Shown: piece after piece, positions 33,351 through 44,200 of the stretch
Numbering within the stretch: the first letter of the stretch is position 1
How the letters are laid out: every line of letters begins with the position of its first letter
Source: Deltaproteobacteria bacterium
Lineage (GTDB): Bacteria > Myxococcota_A > Polyangia > Polyangiales > JADJMO01
Length of the DNA stretch: 61,686 nucleotides
Assembly: GCA_025363655.1 (NCBI GenBank)
Contig: JANYDK010000095.1
Location: 1-61,686 of the forward strand
Reading direction: 5' to 3'
The notes under the pieces: generated by a model
The model's database searches: none
Seen by the model: only the letters and a program-made list of their open reading frames with translations
Told to the model about the DNA's origin: nothing
Made by a program: the position numbers and the translations under genes

Positions 33351-34523
33351 CTACTTGCAGCTCCCGTCGCCTTGCGGGGTCAGATCCCAATTGCAGCAGC
33401 ACTTGGTCCCCGGCACCCCCGGGTGATGCGGCTCCGGCCCTGCGGGACAATCGTACGAGCCTATCTTGCACGACCCGCCGCCACCGCCGGGTGGCCACGC
33501 GCTGCTCGGGCCGAGGCACGGCACGTAGCGCACCTTGGAGATGCGGCAGCTGCCGTTGATGCCGTCGGCGCCGCAGAGGTGGTTGAAGGTGCCGGTGTCG
33601 AGATCGAAGTGCGGATGGTTGTTCGACGCGCACCAATCGCAGTCGGCCTTGGTGGTGACGCATCCGCGACCGCAACACTGATCGTGCAGCCCCGGCACGC
33701 CGCCGACGCAGGCGCAGTTCGGCTCCATGTCGGGCGCGCTCACGCATGGGCCGCACTCTTGGAAACCCGAGCCACCGCATCGGCAGTAGCCGCCGCAACG
33801 ATCGGTGAGCGCGACGATCGCCTTCCCGCCTGGACCTTCGATCTCGTAACAGAGCCCCGACGCTTCGGTGAGCCCGAGCCCCCAGTTGCTCACCGTCTTG
33901 CCGGTCGCCGGATCGATCGCGAGCTGACTGTTTCCCACCACCATCGGACTCGACGCCGCGATCCCGACGCACGTCCCACTCCCACTCGCCCCTTCGCACA
34001 GGGGAAATCCAGCCGCTTTCGCGATCGTCGCCGCCGTCACCTCGGGGAACTCGAGCTGGGTGACGCCATGACAGCCGCCCGTCGAGAGCGTGCAGTAGTA
34101 CGTCGCCCACGCCTCGGGCAACGTCTTCAAACCGGCGTAGCTCCCTTGGAACGTGCACGCGCCATCGACGCACTTTCCGAGCGCGGGCGGACACGTCTCC
34201 GCCGTGCAGACGACCGGTGGAAGACAGACGTCGATGCCGTCGGCGACATGGAGGGCTTGGCCCTTTCCTCCGTAGCCGCAGCTCGGCCCTGCAGGCGCAT
34301 CGGGCAAGGGAGCGCCATCGCCGACGTCACTCGGCGGGACCGCCACGCCGTCGGTGCCATCGGGCCCGCTGCCCCCATCGTGGGGACTCGAGTCCGTGGT
34401 TGCGCTCGAGTCTACGCTGTCGATGCTCGTGTCGGAGGCGCCGGTGCCGCCGAGGGAGCTCCCACCGCAAGCAGGAATGAGCAGGAAAATAGCGGTGATG
34501 AGCCACGGAGGGCGAGGGAGCAT
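33351..34523 (-). CDS. Lipoprotein with a Cys-rich double-psi beta-barrel (expansin/GH45-like) domain
   Basis: A 390-aa protein from the ATG at 34523, with LITAIFLLIPAC as signal and lipobox (the C at residue ~19). After a Ser/Asp/Gly/Pro linker (~20-80) comes a disulfide-rich domain with the expansin/DPBB markers ATYYCTLSTGGCHG, IVALTDRCGGYCRCGG, HPHFDLDTGTFNHLCG and SCRISKVRYVPC. HFDL and the T-x-T/A-T-Y-Y start are the conserved expansin and GH45 landmarks. Bacterial members bind or loosen cellulose or cell-wall glycan. It carries over 30 cysteines. The substrate is unknown. Confidence 0.65.
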   Translation of the reverse strand: MLPRPPWLITAIFLLIPACGGSSLGGTGASDTSIDSVDSSATTDSSPHDGGSGPDGTDGVAVPPSDVGDGAPLPDAPAGPSCGYGGKGQALHVADGIDVCLPPVVCTAETCPPALGKCVDGACTFQGSYAGLKTLPEAWATYYCTLSTGGCHGVTQLEFPEVTAATIAKAAGFPLCEGASGSGTCVGIAASSPMVVGNSQLAIDPATGKTVSNWGLGLTEASGLCYEIEGPGGKAIVALTDRCGGYCRCGGSGFQECGPCVSAPDMEPNCACVGGVPGLHDQCCGRGCVTTKADCDWCASNNHPHFDLDTGTFNHLCGADGINGSCRISKVRYVPCLGPSSAWPPGGGGGSCKIGSYDCPAGPEPHHPGVPGTKCCCNWDLTPQGDGSCK

Positions 34524-34578
34524 GAAGTGTTGCCGAGCAACCTCCGCGCCTGAGGCTCGAGGGCTTTGGGCCCCGCAC

Positions 34579-36297
34579 TCACCCCTTGGTGAACGGCAGA
34601 TACTCCGCCTTCCAAGCCCTCGCCCGCACGAAGCCGTCAATCTCCGCCTCCGCAATCGGCTTCCCCGCGACGCCATTCTTCTGCGCCTCGCGCACCACCG
34701 CCGTGGCCACGCGCAGCGAGACCTCGCGCAGCTCTTCGACCGGCGGATAGATGCGACCATGCGGCACGTGCCGCTCTGCCGTGTACGCGGCCAGCGCCTC
34801 TGCACCTGCGAGCACCATGTCGTCGGTGATTTCGCGCGCCTCGCAGAGGATCGCGCCGAAGCCTAGGCCTGGGAAAATGAAGGCGTTGTTGCCTTGCCCG
34901 ATCTCGACCATCGCGTCGCCGACCTTCACCGGGGCGAAGGGGCTGCCGGTGGCGACGAGCGCGCGACCGTTGCTCCACGCGAAGATGTCTTCCGGCAACG
35001 CTTCGCAGGAGCTCGTCGGGTTGGAGAGCGGGAAGATCATCGGACGATCGATGTTGGCGGCCATCGCGCGGACGATCGGTTCGTTGAAGGTGTTGGGCTG
35101 GCCGGAGAGGCCGAGGAGCACCGTTGCCTTGGCGCCGTGGATGGTCTCGATGAGCGTCGGCACCTGGCCTGCACACTTGAAATCAGGCAGTTTCGCCATG
35201 TCTTGGGCGAAGGTGCGCTTGTAGTCCTCCATCGCGCGGGAGGTCGTCAGGAGGCCCTTCGAGTCGAGGACGAAGATGCGTGCGCCGGCCTCTTCGCGCG
35301 TGAGGCCGTCGCGCACCATGCCCTCGCGAATGGCCCACGCGACGCCTGCACCGCCGGCGCCGGCGCCGTGGATGACGACGCGCTGATCGCGAAGGCGCGT
35401 GCCGGACAGCAGACATGAAGAGATGACGCCCGCGAGCGCGACCGCGCCCGTGCCTTGGATGTCGTCGTTGAACGAGGGCGTGACCTTGCGGTAGCGCTCG
35501 AGGACGGTGAACGCGGTGTCCTTGGAGAGGTCTTCCCACTGGATGAGCGCGCGCGGATAGCGAACGCGAATCGCGGCCACGAAGGCGTCGATGAACGCGA
35601 GGTAGGACTCGCCACGCAGACGCGGCTGACGGACGCCGAGGTAGAAAGGGTCTTCGACGAGATCTAGGCGATCGGTGCCGACGTCGAGGCCGACTGGCAT
35701 GATGTGGAAGGGGCTGACGCCGCCGGCGACGGTGTAGAGCGCGAGCTTGCCGATGGAGATGGCGAGGCCGCCGTAGCCTTGATCGCCGATGCCGAGGATC
35801 GCCGACGAGTCGGTGGCGACGATCATGCGCACGTCTTCGAGCGGATAGTTGCCGATGACGTCGACCGCGCGTGCGACGTTGTCGGTCGAGAGCGAGAGGC
35901 CGCGCGCGTTTTGGTAGAGGTGGCTGTACTGCCGCACGGCGTCGCCGACGGTCGGCGTGTAGACGATGGGCAGCATCTCGGCGAGGTGCTTCTCGACGAG
36001 CGCGTAGAAAAGCACTTCGTGTCGCTCTTGGAGCGCGCGCAGATATTGATACTTGGCAATCGACGTCGGCTCGCGCCGGAAGCCGTTGTAGACGCGCTCG
36101 ACCTGTTGATGAATGTCGTTCACCAGCGGCGGCAAGAGCCCGTCGAGCCGCAGCTCGATGCGCTCGTCGCGCGTGAAGGCCGTTCCCTTGTTCACGAGCG
36201 GGAGGCGCAAGAGCGCCATGCCGTCGATGTGGGTCACGAAGTGCTCGTTCCCGTGCGCATCGCGGCGGAGGTCGAAATATCGGCTGATGCGTGACAT
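34579..36297 (-). CDS. NAD-dependent malic enzyme (MaeA/ScfA type)
   Basis: A 572-aa oxaloacetate-decarboxylating malate dehydrogenase (E. coli MaeA is 565 aa). The start at 36297 ([20 protein letters not shown]) matches the family N-terminus, while the frame upstream is non-coding in character. Seen are [33 protein letters not shown], the metal/substrate signature [15 protein letters not shown], and the NAD site [17 protein letters not shown]. It converts malate to pyruvate + CO2 with NAD(P)H formation. There is a 55-bp gap to the next gene and no obvious operon partner. Confidence 0.93.
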   Translation of the reverse strand: MSRISRYFDLRRDAHGNEHFVTHIDGMALLRLPLVNKGTAFTRDERIELRLDGLLPPLVNDIHQQVERVYNGFRREPTSIAKYQYLRALQERHEVLFYALVEKHLAEMLPIVYTPTVGDAVRQYSHLYQNARGLSLSTDNVARAVDVIGNYPLEDVRMIVATDSSAILGIGDQGYGGLAISIGKLALYTVAGGVSPFHIMPVGLDVGTDRLDLVEDPFYLGVRQPRLRGESYLAFIDAFVAAIRVRYPRALIQWEDLSKDTAFTVLERYRKVTPSFNDDIQGTGAVALAGVISSCLLSGTRLRDQRVVIHGAGAGGAGVAWAIREGMVRDGLTREEAGARIFVLDSKGLLTTSRAMEDYKRTFAQDMAKLPDFKCAGQVPTLIETIHGAKATVLLGLSGQPNTFNEPIVRAMAANIDRPMIFPLSNPTSSCEALPEDIFAWSNGRALVATGSPFAPVKVGDAMVEIGQGNNAFIFPGLGFGAILCEAREITDDMVLAGAEALAAYTAERHVPHGRIYPPVEELREVSLRVATAVVREAQKNGVAGKPIAEAEIDGFVRARAWKAEYLPFTKG

Positions 36298-36426
36298 GGG
36301 CAAGAGCCTAATCACGCCTTTCGACGTGCGTCTTGCCCGTTTAGCCGCGTCGTCCGCTACGCACTCGGTGGGTGCGCGGAAAGGGACGCCGATGCGTTCG
36401 GTCGATGCAGAACGTACCATTCGCCG

Positions 36427-37476
36427 ATGGCCCGGCCGATGTCGCGCGATGCTGCCGAAGCGGCCCTTCGGCTCGGTGGATCGGCCCGCGGCGAGGCGCT
36501 TCGCCGGCTGCCCGACGACGTCGATCCGGAGCTCGTCGCCGGTATCGTCCTCGATGCGGCACGCCAAGCGAACTGGTGGGGCTTCGCGCGCGCCTGTCGT
36601 CGATTGCCTGAGCCGGTGGTTCGTCGAGTGCTCGCCGGCCTCGAGACGTCGAGCTCTTCGCTTTCGGTCTTCGTGCGTGAGTCGATTCGTCTCCGCGCCG
36701 CCGACGCTTCGCTCGCCTCCACCTGGGACGACACCCTCGGCGCGCTGCTCGATCTCGATTGCAGCTATGCGTGGGGCTCGAAGCAGCGGCGCGACAAGCT
36801 CGCCAAGCTGGCCGGCGACAGGCGCTTTCTCGGCGCCTGCCAAGCGGCGTCGTCGGGCTGCGAGCTGGCCTCACTCCCGATGTTGGCGGTGCTGGCGGTC
36901 GATGGCTCCGACACCTCCATCGACGCGCTGATGCCGCAGTTCGTGCATGCGACCGAGTCGAAAGGGACGCGGCTCGATCGCCTCGAGCGGCTGCGTACGC
37001 ACGCGCGCGACACGCCGGCGATGCGCGCGATGTTGCGTGAGATCGAAGAGTTGCTCGGCGCGCGCAAGGCCAGCTCGCCGGCCCTCGCCCTCGCCGGCCC
37101 GATCGGCCTCGGGAGCCTCGAAGAGCTCTGGTTTCACGCCTATTTCTTCTCGGCCGAGGACGCCACTGCGAGCATCACGCGCTTCCAGGCCAACGTCGAC
37201 GTCGACAGTCGTCGTGATCGCTGGTTCGCGGTGCACATCCACGTGTCGACCCAGCAGATGCCCGGCGAGCCCCCCGAGGGCATCTCCTTCGAGCTCGGCA
37301 AAGTGCATCGCGACACGTTCGGCATCGGCCCTTGCGCGCCCGAAGAGCTCCCCACGTGGCTCTCCCGGCTCGCACGCGATCGCGGCTTTGCCTGGGATTT
37401 CCAGCAGGCCGGCATGCGCACCGGGCTCCGCGGGAAGAAGCGCGACGCAGTGCTGGGATGGCTCCGCAGCGGCTAG
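36427..37476 (+). CDS. Hypothetical protein (349 aa)
   Basis: I do not recognise the family. The N-terminal two thirds are helical and Ala/Leu/Arg-rich ([49 protein letters not shown]) and could form HEAT-like repeats. The C-terminal third is mixed alpha/beta ([39 protein letters not shown]). No signal peptide or membrane helix is seen. Its TAG stop is part of a CTAG that is also the stop of the convergent LysE gene. Confidence 0.6.
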   Translation: MARPMSRDAAEAALRLGGSARGEALRRLPDDVDPELVAGIVLDAARQANWWGFARACRRLPEPVVRRVLAGLETSSSSLSVFVRESIRLRAADASLASTWDDTLGALLDLDCSYAWGSKQRRDKLAKLAGDRRFLGACQAASSGCELASLPMLAVLAVDGSDTSIDALMPQFVHATESKGTRLDRLERLRTHARDTPAMRAMLREIEELLGARKASSPALALAGPIGLGSLEELWFHAYFFSAEDATASITRFQANVDVDSRRDRWFAVHIHVSTQQMPGEPPEGISFELGKVHRDTFGIGPCAPEELPTWLSRLARDRGFAWDFQQAGMRTGLRGKKRDAVLGWLRSG

Positions 37477-38117
37477 AGAATCAGCTGTCGCACGGCATCG
37501 ACGGCCAGCCAGAGGCCGATCCCCACGAGCACGACGCCGAGCCCGCGGGTCACGCGGTGGATCGTCCGCGGCGTCATCGCCCGTTCCCCGCGACGTGCGA
37601 GCGCGAGGAGCACCATGAACCAACCGATGACGCCGACGAAGGCGCCGAGCGCGGACCACGCAGGGTGCTCACTCGCCGCCTGAAGCTGCGAATGCCCAGA
37701 AATCGCCGCTGCGACGCCGATCCACGTCACGAGAAAGCCCGGGTTCAGCGCCACCAGCGAGAAGCCGACGAGGTAGTGCGAGCGTCCGCTCGACGCGGTG
37801 ACCGGCGCGACGGGTTGGCTGCTCGGTGCTCGCTTGGCGATCATGGCGGCACCGAGGACGAGGATGATCACCGCCGCGCTTGCGCGTGCGATCGGGATCG
37901 CCTTGGGAGATGAGGCGAGCACCGTGCCGAGGCCGAGGAACGCCACCAGCGCCCAGAGACCTTCCGCGGCCGCACCTCCGACCGCCAGCCGCACACCGCG
38001 GCGAGGATCGCGTTCGAGCCCGCTCGTCACGATCAGGAGCGCGAGCGGCCCAGCCGCCGGGATCGAGGAGGCGAAGCCGAGCGCGCATCCAATCAGCCAC
38101 GCGATCAGCGAACTCAC
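37473..38117 (-). CDS. LysE/RhtB-family translocator
   Basis: A 214-aa six-helix membrane protein starting at a GTG (38117). The first helix and loop (IAWLIGCALGFASSIPAAGP) carry the family's G-x3-S-x-x-P-G-P-like motif; further helices include AAAEGLWALVAFLGLGTVL, SHYLVGFSLVALNPGFLVTW and IGWFMVLLALARRG. LysE proteins export basic or neutral amino acids; the substrate here is unknown. It is divergent from the sulfatase gene, with 23 bp between start codons, and shares a CTAG stop with its convergent neighbour. Confidence 0.82.
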   Translation of the reverse strand: MSSLIAWLIGCALGFASSIPAAGPLALLIVTSGLERDPRRGVRLAVGGAAAEGLWALVAFLGLGTVLASSPKAIPIARASAAVIILVLGAAMIAKRAPSSQPVAPVTASSGRSHYLVGFSLVALNPGFLVTWIGVAAAISGHSQLQAASEHPAWSALGAFVGVIGWFMVLLALARRGERAMTPRTIHRVTRGLGVVLVGIGLWLAVDAVRQLIL

Positions 38118-38140
38118 GACGTCGAGAGTATCCTTGCGCC

Positions 38141-39991
38141 GTGAGCGCGGTGAGCCTGGTGCGTGCTTCGATCGTCCGCGCGTGCGCCGTTCTCTCCGCG
38201 CTCTTCGTCGCCAAGGCCACGCTCGTGGGGCTCCGGGTGCTCGATCGGCACGGCGCCGCGCTCCGTTCGATGTGGACGCCGTTCGTCTTCACCTACCAAG
38301 ACGTCTGGCTCGCGCTGGTCGTCCTCGCGCTCGATGTCACCCTGGTCGTGCTCGTCGACCGGGGCGGGCTCCGTTGGCCACGGGTCGCGAGCGCGCTCCG
38401 CATCATCTTCTACGTCGCCCTCGCGGGATGGGCGGCGATCAACGTCCCGGTCGCGCGCGTCTTCGGCACGCCCCTCACCTGGACCATGCTCGGCGCCGCC
38501 GGCGGGGCCCTCAAAGACTCCATTTTGCCTTATTTTTCCCGCTCGAACCTCCTCGGCGTGCTCGTCGTCGTCGCGGCCGCAGCGGTGCTCCCTTTCCAGC
38601 TCTCCAAGCTGCGCACGATGCGCGTGCCGATCGTCCTCGGCGTCTTCTCGGGGCTCGCGCTCGTCCTCGGACCGCCCGGCACCCGTCGCCTCGAGTGCTT
38701 CGGCCTCCATCGCAACGCCACCGTCACGGTCGTGCGAAGCCTCTGGCAACGGCGCGCGCACCTCGATGGGATCGATGGGGTCGATGGAAGCCCGAAGGGT
38801 GCGCCGATCGTTCCATCCGGGCGCGCCCTCGACCTCTCCCACCTCGGCGGCGCGGCGCGCGGCAAGAACGTCGTCTGGGTGATCCTCGAATCGACCGGCG
38901 CGCGCTACTTGAAGCCGTATGGCGCCGACGTCGATCCGATGCCGAACTTGACCCGCTTGGCGGAGCACGCGGTCATCTTCGACAACGCGTACGCGGTGCA
39001 CCCCGAGAGCATCAAGGGCCTCTACAGCATGCTCTGCTCGGTGGCGCCGGCGCCCCACGTCGAGGTCGAGGCCTACGCCGCCGACAAGCTGCCGTGCACG
39101 TCGATCGCCGCGCGCTTCGCGGAGGCCGGCTACCAGACGGGCTTCTTCCACTCGGGCCGCTTCGCCTATCTCGGCATGACCTCGGTGGTCGAGAACCGCG
39201 GCTTCGCGCGCCTCGACGACGCAGGAAAAATAGGGGGAAAATTCGAATCGAGCTTCGGCGTCGACGACGCATCGACGGCCCGACGAACGCTCGCCTTCAT
39301 CGACGAGCGCAAGGCAGGCGACAAGTTCGAGAAGTTCTTCGCCGTCTACAGCAACATCTCCGGGCACCACCCGTACACGACGCCCGGCGAGGGCGCGCGG
39401 CCCTTCGGCGAGGACGACGACTACCATCGCTACCTCAGCGATCTCTTCCGCGGCGATCTCGCGCTCGGCATCTTGATCGAGGGTTTGCGCACCCGAGGTC
39501 TCCTCGAAGACACCCTCTGGGTCATCCACGGCGATCACGGCGAGGCCTTTTTCCAGCACGAAGGCAACTTCGCGCACACGCTCTTCGTCTACGAAGAGAA
39601 CGTCCACGTGCCGCTGATCATCGTCGTCCCCGGCGCGCTCGAACGCCCGGTGCACGCTCCGCAAATCGCCAGCCTCGTCGACCTCGCCCCGACGATGGCC
39701 GACCTCGCGTCGCTGAAGGCGAGCCCCGAGTGGCAAGGCGGCTCGCTCCTCGCACCGACCCCGCGCGTGGCGAGGTTCTTCGTCGATCAGGCGGTGTGGC
39801 AGGACGGGCTGCGCGACGGCGATTGGAAGTTCATCACCGAGATCGATTCGGGGAGGTCACGGCTGTTCGACGTGGCGAATGATCCGGACGAGCGGGTCGA
39901 TGTGTCGGCGTCCGATCCGGAGCGGGTGGAGAGGTATCGCGCGCACTTGCTCGCGTGGCAGGCGCGCGCGCGGGAGTTGGTGGGCAGGTAG
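38141..39991 (+). CDS. Membrane-anchored sulfatase / LTA-synthase-like alkaline-phosphatase-superfamily protein
   Basis: About 616 aa from the GTG at 38141. Residues 1-180 hold about five transmembrane helices (TPFVFTYQDVWLALVVLALD, ILGVLVVV-type segments). The extracytoplasmic catalytic domain follows: VVWVILESTGARYLKPYG, MPNLTRLAEHAVIFDNAYAV, WVIHGDHGEAFFQHEGNFAH (metal-binding DHG) and PLIIVVPGALERP. This is the layout of LTA synthase / phosphoglycerol or phosphoethanolamine transferases. The position of the usual Cys/Ser/Thr nucleophile reads AVHPESIKGLYSML, so either S of PES or a Thr elsewhere must serve; the activity is uncertain. Confidence 0.78.
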   Translation: MSAVSLVRASIVRACAVLSALFVAKATLVGLRVLDRHGAALRSMWTPFVFTYQDVWLALVVLALDVTLVVLVDRGGLRWPRVASALRIIFYVALAGWAAINVPVARVFGTPLTWTMLGAAGGALKDSILPYFSRSNLLGVLVVVAAAAVLPFQLSKLRTMRVPIVLGVFSGLALVLGPPGTRRLECFGLHRNATVTVVRSLWQRRAHLDGIDGVDGSPKGAPIVPSGRALDLSHLGGAARGKNVVWVILESTGARYLKPYGADVDPMPNLTRLAEHAVIFDNAYAVHPESIKGLYSMLCSVAPAPHVEVEAYAADKLPCTSIAARFAEAGYQTGFFHSGRFAYLGMTSVVENRGFARLDDAGKIGGKFESSFGVDDASTARRTLAFIDERKAGDKFEKFFAVYSNISGHHPYTTPGEGARPFGEDDDYHRYLSDLFRGDLALGILIEGLRTRGLLEDTLWVIHGDHGEAFFQHEGNFAHTLFVYEENVHVPLIIVVPGALERPVHAPQIASLVDLAPTMADLASLKASPEWQGGSLLAPTPRVARFFVDQAVWQDGLRDGDWKFITEIDSGRSRLFDVANDPDERVDVSASDPERVERYRAHLLAWQARARELVGR

Positions 39992-40136
39992 GTGAGCGAA
40001 AAGCCAGGAGTGCGAAGCGAGGGCGCGCTTCAGGGACACCAGCTCGTCGTCAGCGTCCGCTGAAGCCGTATCCCTGCCGCGGGAACTCGGCGATCTCGCG
40101 CTCGGGTGGCCGGCGCCGCCGATCTCCCTTCTTCGG

Positions 40137-41198
40137 TCACCCTCCGGCGCAATAGGTCGCAGTCCCGAACTCCACATACGGATCGCTGCACTTGCCGGTC
40201 TGGCACGACCAACTGGCGCACTCGAGATCTCCCGCGCAGGCGGTGCCGGAGGGCGCACCGACGGCGCAGTGACCGGACTTGCACGTGTTCCCGAAGCCGC
40301 ACGAGGCATCGAGCCCGCCGCTGCAGGTGCCTCCGAGCGCGGTGGCGGCATGGCAGACGGGGCTGGCCACCGTGTAGTCGCAGTAGAGGCTCGAGCCGCG
40401 GCAGTAGCGAATGGTGCTGCCGAAGTAGTTGCAGCGCTCGCTCGCGCCGACGATTTGGTACGCACGGCAGCGTGAGGTGGAGGCGTCGCAGAACGCCGTC
40501 ATGTCTGGTTGGGCGTGACAGTCGCTGTGGTAGGTGCAGGCCGTGCCGGGCAGTTTCGTGCCGTTGAAGAGCTGCGAGCAGGGCACGAACTGGTCGAGGT
40601 AGGTGAGGAGCTTCGGCGCGCAAGAGCCTTCGAGCGAACGCAGCGCAGCGGCGCAGGCATCGAGCCAAGCTCCATCGAAGGTGGCCTTGCCGACGCTGAC
40701 GGCGTCGACGCGCTGATCGCACCAGGAGTGCGCGACGTCGCGACACCCGAGCTCGTCGAAGCTCACGCCACGGCTCGTGCAACACGACCGTTGCTCCGCG
40801 CCGCACGACGCATCGGCGATGACGTCGCAGACGCTCCCGAGGGGCACGTCGGAAGGCACGTCGGAAGGCGCGTCGGACGGCGCGGTGTCTAGGCCGACGT
40901 CGAAGGCATCGTCGAAAGGCGCATCGGTGGTGGCATCGAAGGACGCATCGATCGGAGCATCCGAAACATCGAAAGTCGCGTCGGAAGTGGCGTCGAAGTC
41001 GGGCGCTCCGTCCACGGGCGGCGTGACGTCGGGGCGTGAGGTGTCGCTGCGGGAGACGTCGGGCAGGGTGTTCGTGTCGGCGCTGGAGTCTTCGCCGCCG
41101 GCGTCCTCGTCGAGCGCGCCGTCGAGCGCCACGCGTCCACACGCGGTGACGCCGAGACACGCGCTGAGCGCGCCGAGGAGGACGGAACGACGAATCAT
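40137..41198 (-). CDS. Cys-rich lipoprotein with Asp-rich linker
   Basis: A 353-aa protein with signal and lipobox GALSACLGVTACG (C20), then a ~100-residue Asp/Ser/Pro/Ala low-complexity linker (repeats such as DAPSDVPSDVP, DATFDVSDAP), then a folded part that begins CDVIADASCGAEQRSCCTS and holds about 20 cysteines, with C-terminal units like GNTCKSGHCAVGAPSGTAC. It shares the CRRLSQCC-like opening and the CxSGxC units with the lipoprotein at 1000-2007. Surface exposure is likely; the function is unknown. It lies 48 bp after the large kelch lipoprotein on the same strand. Confidence 0.72.
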   Translation of the reverse strand: MIRRSVLLGALSACLGVTACGRVALDGALDEDAGGEDSSADTNTLPDVSRSDTSRPDVTPPVDGAPDFDATSDATFDVSDAPIDASFDATTDAPFDDAFDVGLDTAPSDAPSDVPSDVPLGSVCDVIADASCGAEQRSCCTSRGVSFDELGCRDVAHSWCDQRVDAVSVGKATFDGAWLDACAAALRSLEGSCAPKLLTYLDQFVPCSQLFNGTKLPGTACTYHSDCHAQPDMTAFCDASTSRCRAYQIVGASERCNYFGSTIRYCRGSSLYCDYTVASPVCHAATALGGTCSGGLDASCGFGNTCKSGHCAVGAPSGTACAGDLECASWSCQTGKCSDPYVEFGTATYCAGG

Positions 41199-41246
41199 CC
41201 TCGGAGTGTAGCGGACGCGAAGGCGCCAGACGCCCCGAAGGCGAGG

Positions 41247-44200
41247 TCAGCTTCGACGGGTGCCGTTGCCGCGACGTCGGCGGGCGAGCCCGAGCAACAG
41301 TGTCAGCGCCGCCGCGCCGAAGCCGAGTTGCCCCTCCGAGCCTTGGACCTCTCCGACGTTGCAACCCCCGCCCTGCGATTCGGTGGAGGGCACCACGCAC
41401 GCCTTCACGTCGGTCTGGCAGACCGTCGCCGGCGCGCAGTCGTCGGAAGAGGCGCACGCCTTGCTGCACAGTCCGTCGCTGCCGCATCGATACGGCAGAC
41501 AGCTCGTGCTGACGCCCGATTTGTCGATGGAGGAGAGACCGTCGTCGCTGCAGGTCGCGCCTTGAACGCAGCTGCCCGTCTTGCACGTGAAGCCACTCGC
41601 GCATTGATCGTCGGTGCTGCAGGTGGAGCCGCACCCGCTCGGGGCGGCGACGTCGCATGCATACGGCACGCACGACTTCGGATCGGGATAGCCGCACCCT
41701 CCCTTGCCGTCGCAGGCGCCCTTCTTCTGGAAGCGCTTGTCGGCGGTGCAGCTCGCCGTTCCGCAGATGGTCGTCGTGCCGTTGACGAAGCCGGCGCACT
41801 TGTCGCGCGCGGCCCCGTTGCAAGCCGCCTTCGCGCAATCGGCCGCGTCGAGCGCGTCGCAGGCGGCGCGCCCTTTGCCGATCGCGTGAGGTGCGCCGGT
41901 GACCGGGGTGCACGAGCCCTCGCTCCCCTTGATGTCGCAGGCCTCGCACTGACCATCGCAGCTCTTGTCGCAGCAAAGGCCGTCGACACAGTGCGCGCTC
42001 GCGCACTCGCCGGCAGCGCCGCAGCTCGCGCCCGCCCCCTTCAGACAGGTCCCCGCGCTCGCACCCGGACCGGCGCAGGCCGCGCCGGAACCGCAGCTGG
42101 CGACGCCGCAGCAGACGCCGTCGGTGCAGTGACCGGAAGTGCACTGCGAGTCGCCGGCGCAGCTCTCGCCGAGCGCCTGCACGCCGACGCACGCGCCGGC
42201 CTTGCAGAAGTTGGCCTTGGCGCAGCCGCTGTCGTCGGCGCACGACGTGAGGCACGCGGTCGCCCCGCAGGCGTAGGCGCCGCACGAGCGGGTGGACGAC
42301 TTGCACGTCCCGCTGCCGTCGCACGTCGAGACGTCGTTCTCGATGCCGGCCGCGCAGCTCGCGACGCCGCACGAAGCGCTCGGCGCCGAGTCATGGCAGG
42401 CCTTGGCGTCGGTGCCGTTGCAGCGCAGCCCGCACGCGAGGTCGGTGGGCGTGGCGCTGCATGCCGGGTGCCCCGGAAGCGGCTGCCCGACGATCGGCGT
42501 ACAGGTTCCCTCCGCGCTCGGAAGATTGCACGATTCGCAGGAGCCGGAGCAGCTGCTGTTGCAGCAGAAGCCGTCGATGCAGTTGCCGCTGTCGCACTCG
42601 GCCGGCGTCGCGCACTTCGAGCCGTTGAGCTTGGCGCACTTGCCCTTGCTCTTCACCGAAGCATTGCACGACGCTCCGCTGCCGCAGGTCGCCGAACCAC
42701 AGCAGACCCCATCCGTGCAGAAGCCGCTCGGACAGGCCGTCGCGTCGGTGCACGCGTTGCCGAGCCCTTCGAAGGGAACGCAGAGCCCACTCTTGCAGTA
42801 GTTGCCTGAAGAGCAGTCGCCCTTCGCGGTGCACGTCTTGGCGCACGCGCTGCCGCTGCACTTGTAGGTGCCGCAGTCGCCGCCGCCGGCGGTGCATGAG
42901 CCCGCGCCGCTGCAGAAGCCGAGCTGCGCGTAGGTCGAGACGGCGCTCCCGTCGGTGCACGTCGCCGCGCCGCACGTCTTCGTGCCGCTCGGATAGGTGC
43001 ATGCCGAGGTGGTCGTGCCGTCGCAGGTCGGTCCGCAGGTGGTGCCAGCCCCGGTGCCGGTGCACGCCGTGCGCGTCCCGTGGGGAATGCCGCTCACCGC
43101 GGTGCACTTGCCGACCGAGCCGCCGGCGTCGCAGGCCTGGCACTGGCCATTGCAGGCGGAGTCGCAGCAGACGCCGTCGACGCAATTGCCGGTGCCGCAC
43201 TCGCTGCCCGCGGTGCACGCAGTACCGCCGGCCTTCGCGCACTTGCCTGGCGAGGTCGGAAGGTTGCAGGCGAAGCCCGCGCCGGTGCACGCGGTGTTGC
43301 AACAGACGCCGCTCGCACAGTTGCCGCTCTGGCAGCTCGTGCTGCTCGCGCAGGTGCTGCCGTTGGCGGCCTTGAGCTGGCAGGCGCCGCCGCTGCAGTA
43401 GTAGCTGGACGACGCGCAGTCGGTGTCGACGGTGCAGGAGGTCTTGCAGGCGGTGGCGCCGCAGGTGAACGCGCTGCAAGGCGTGGTGGTCTGCGTGCAG
43501 CCGCCTCCGCCGTTACAGTTGCCGAGGTTGGTCTGCACGCCGGCGCTGCAGGAGAGCGCGCCGCAGCTCGAGCCTGCACCGGGATAGACGCAGGACGCCG
43601 CGCTGCTGCCGTTGCAAGTGGATCCGCACGCGCCACTGCCGCCGCAGGCGGCGCGAGCACCGCGCGGCGAACCGATGATCGTCGTGCAAATGCCCGGGGA
43701 TCCCGGTTCGGCGCAGGCCTGGCACTGCCCCGGGCAGGCCGAGGTGCAACAGACGCCGTCGACGCAGTTTCCCGCGCCGTCGCCACATTCCGAGCCCGCG
43801 CTACACGCCGCTCCACTGCTCTTCAAGCACGTACCGGGCGCGCGCGCGTAGTCGCACCGCTGCCCGCCGCCCGAGCATGCCGAGCCGCAGCAGTAGCCGT
43901 TGGCGCAGAAACCGGAGGCGCAGTCCGTCGTGATGGCGCACGTCTGACCGATGGACTTCTTACAGACGCCGCCCGGCGTCGCGCACGTGAAGCCGGGCGC
44001 GCAGCTCGACGTCGAGCAGCACGTCGAATTGACGCAGTGATTCGACGAGCACTGCGAGTCCAACGTGCAAGCAGTGCCGTTCGGCGGCTGGCAGGCAGCT
44101 GCGGTCGAGCTCCCGTTACACAACGTGGAGCCGGCACAACGGCCGCGCGGATCTGCCGAGCCGGACGCGACGTTCTTGCAGACACCCGGCGAGGCCGGAT

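Noticed and set aside
34579-36843. A longer malic-enzyme reading frame starting at 36843
   Set aside because: The ~180 extra residues lack protein character and overlap the divergent hypothetical gene; the family N-terminus begins at 36297.
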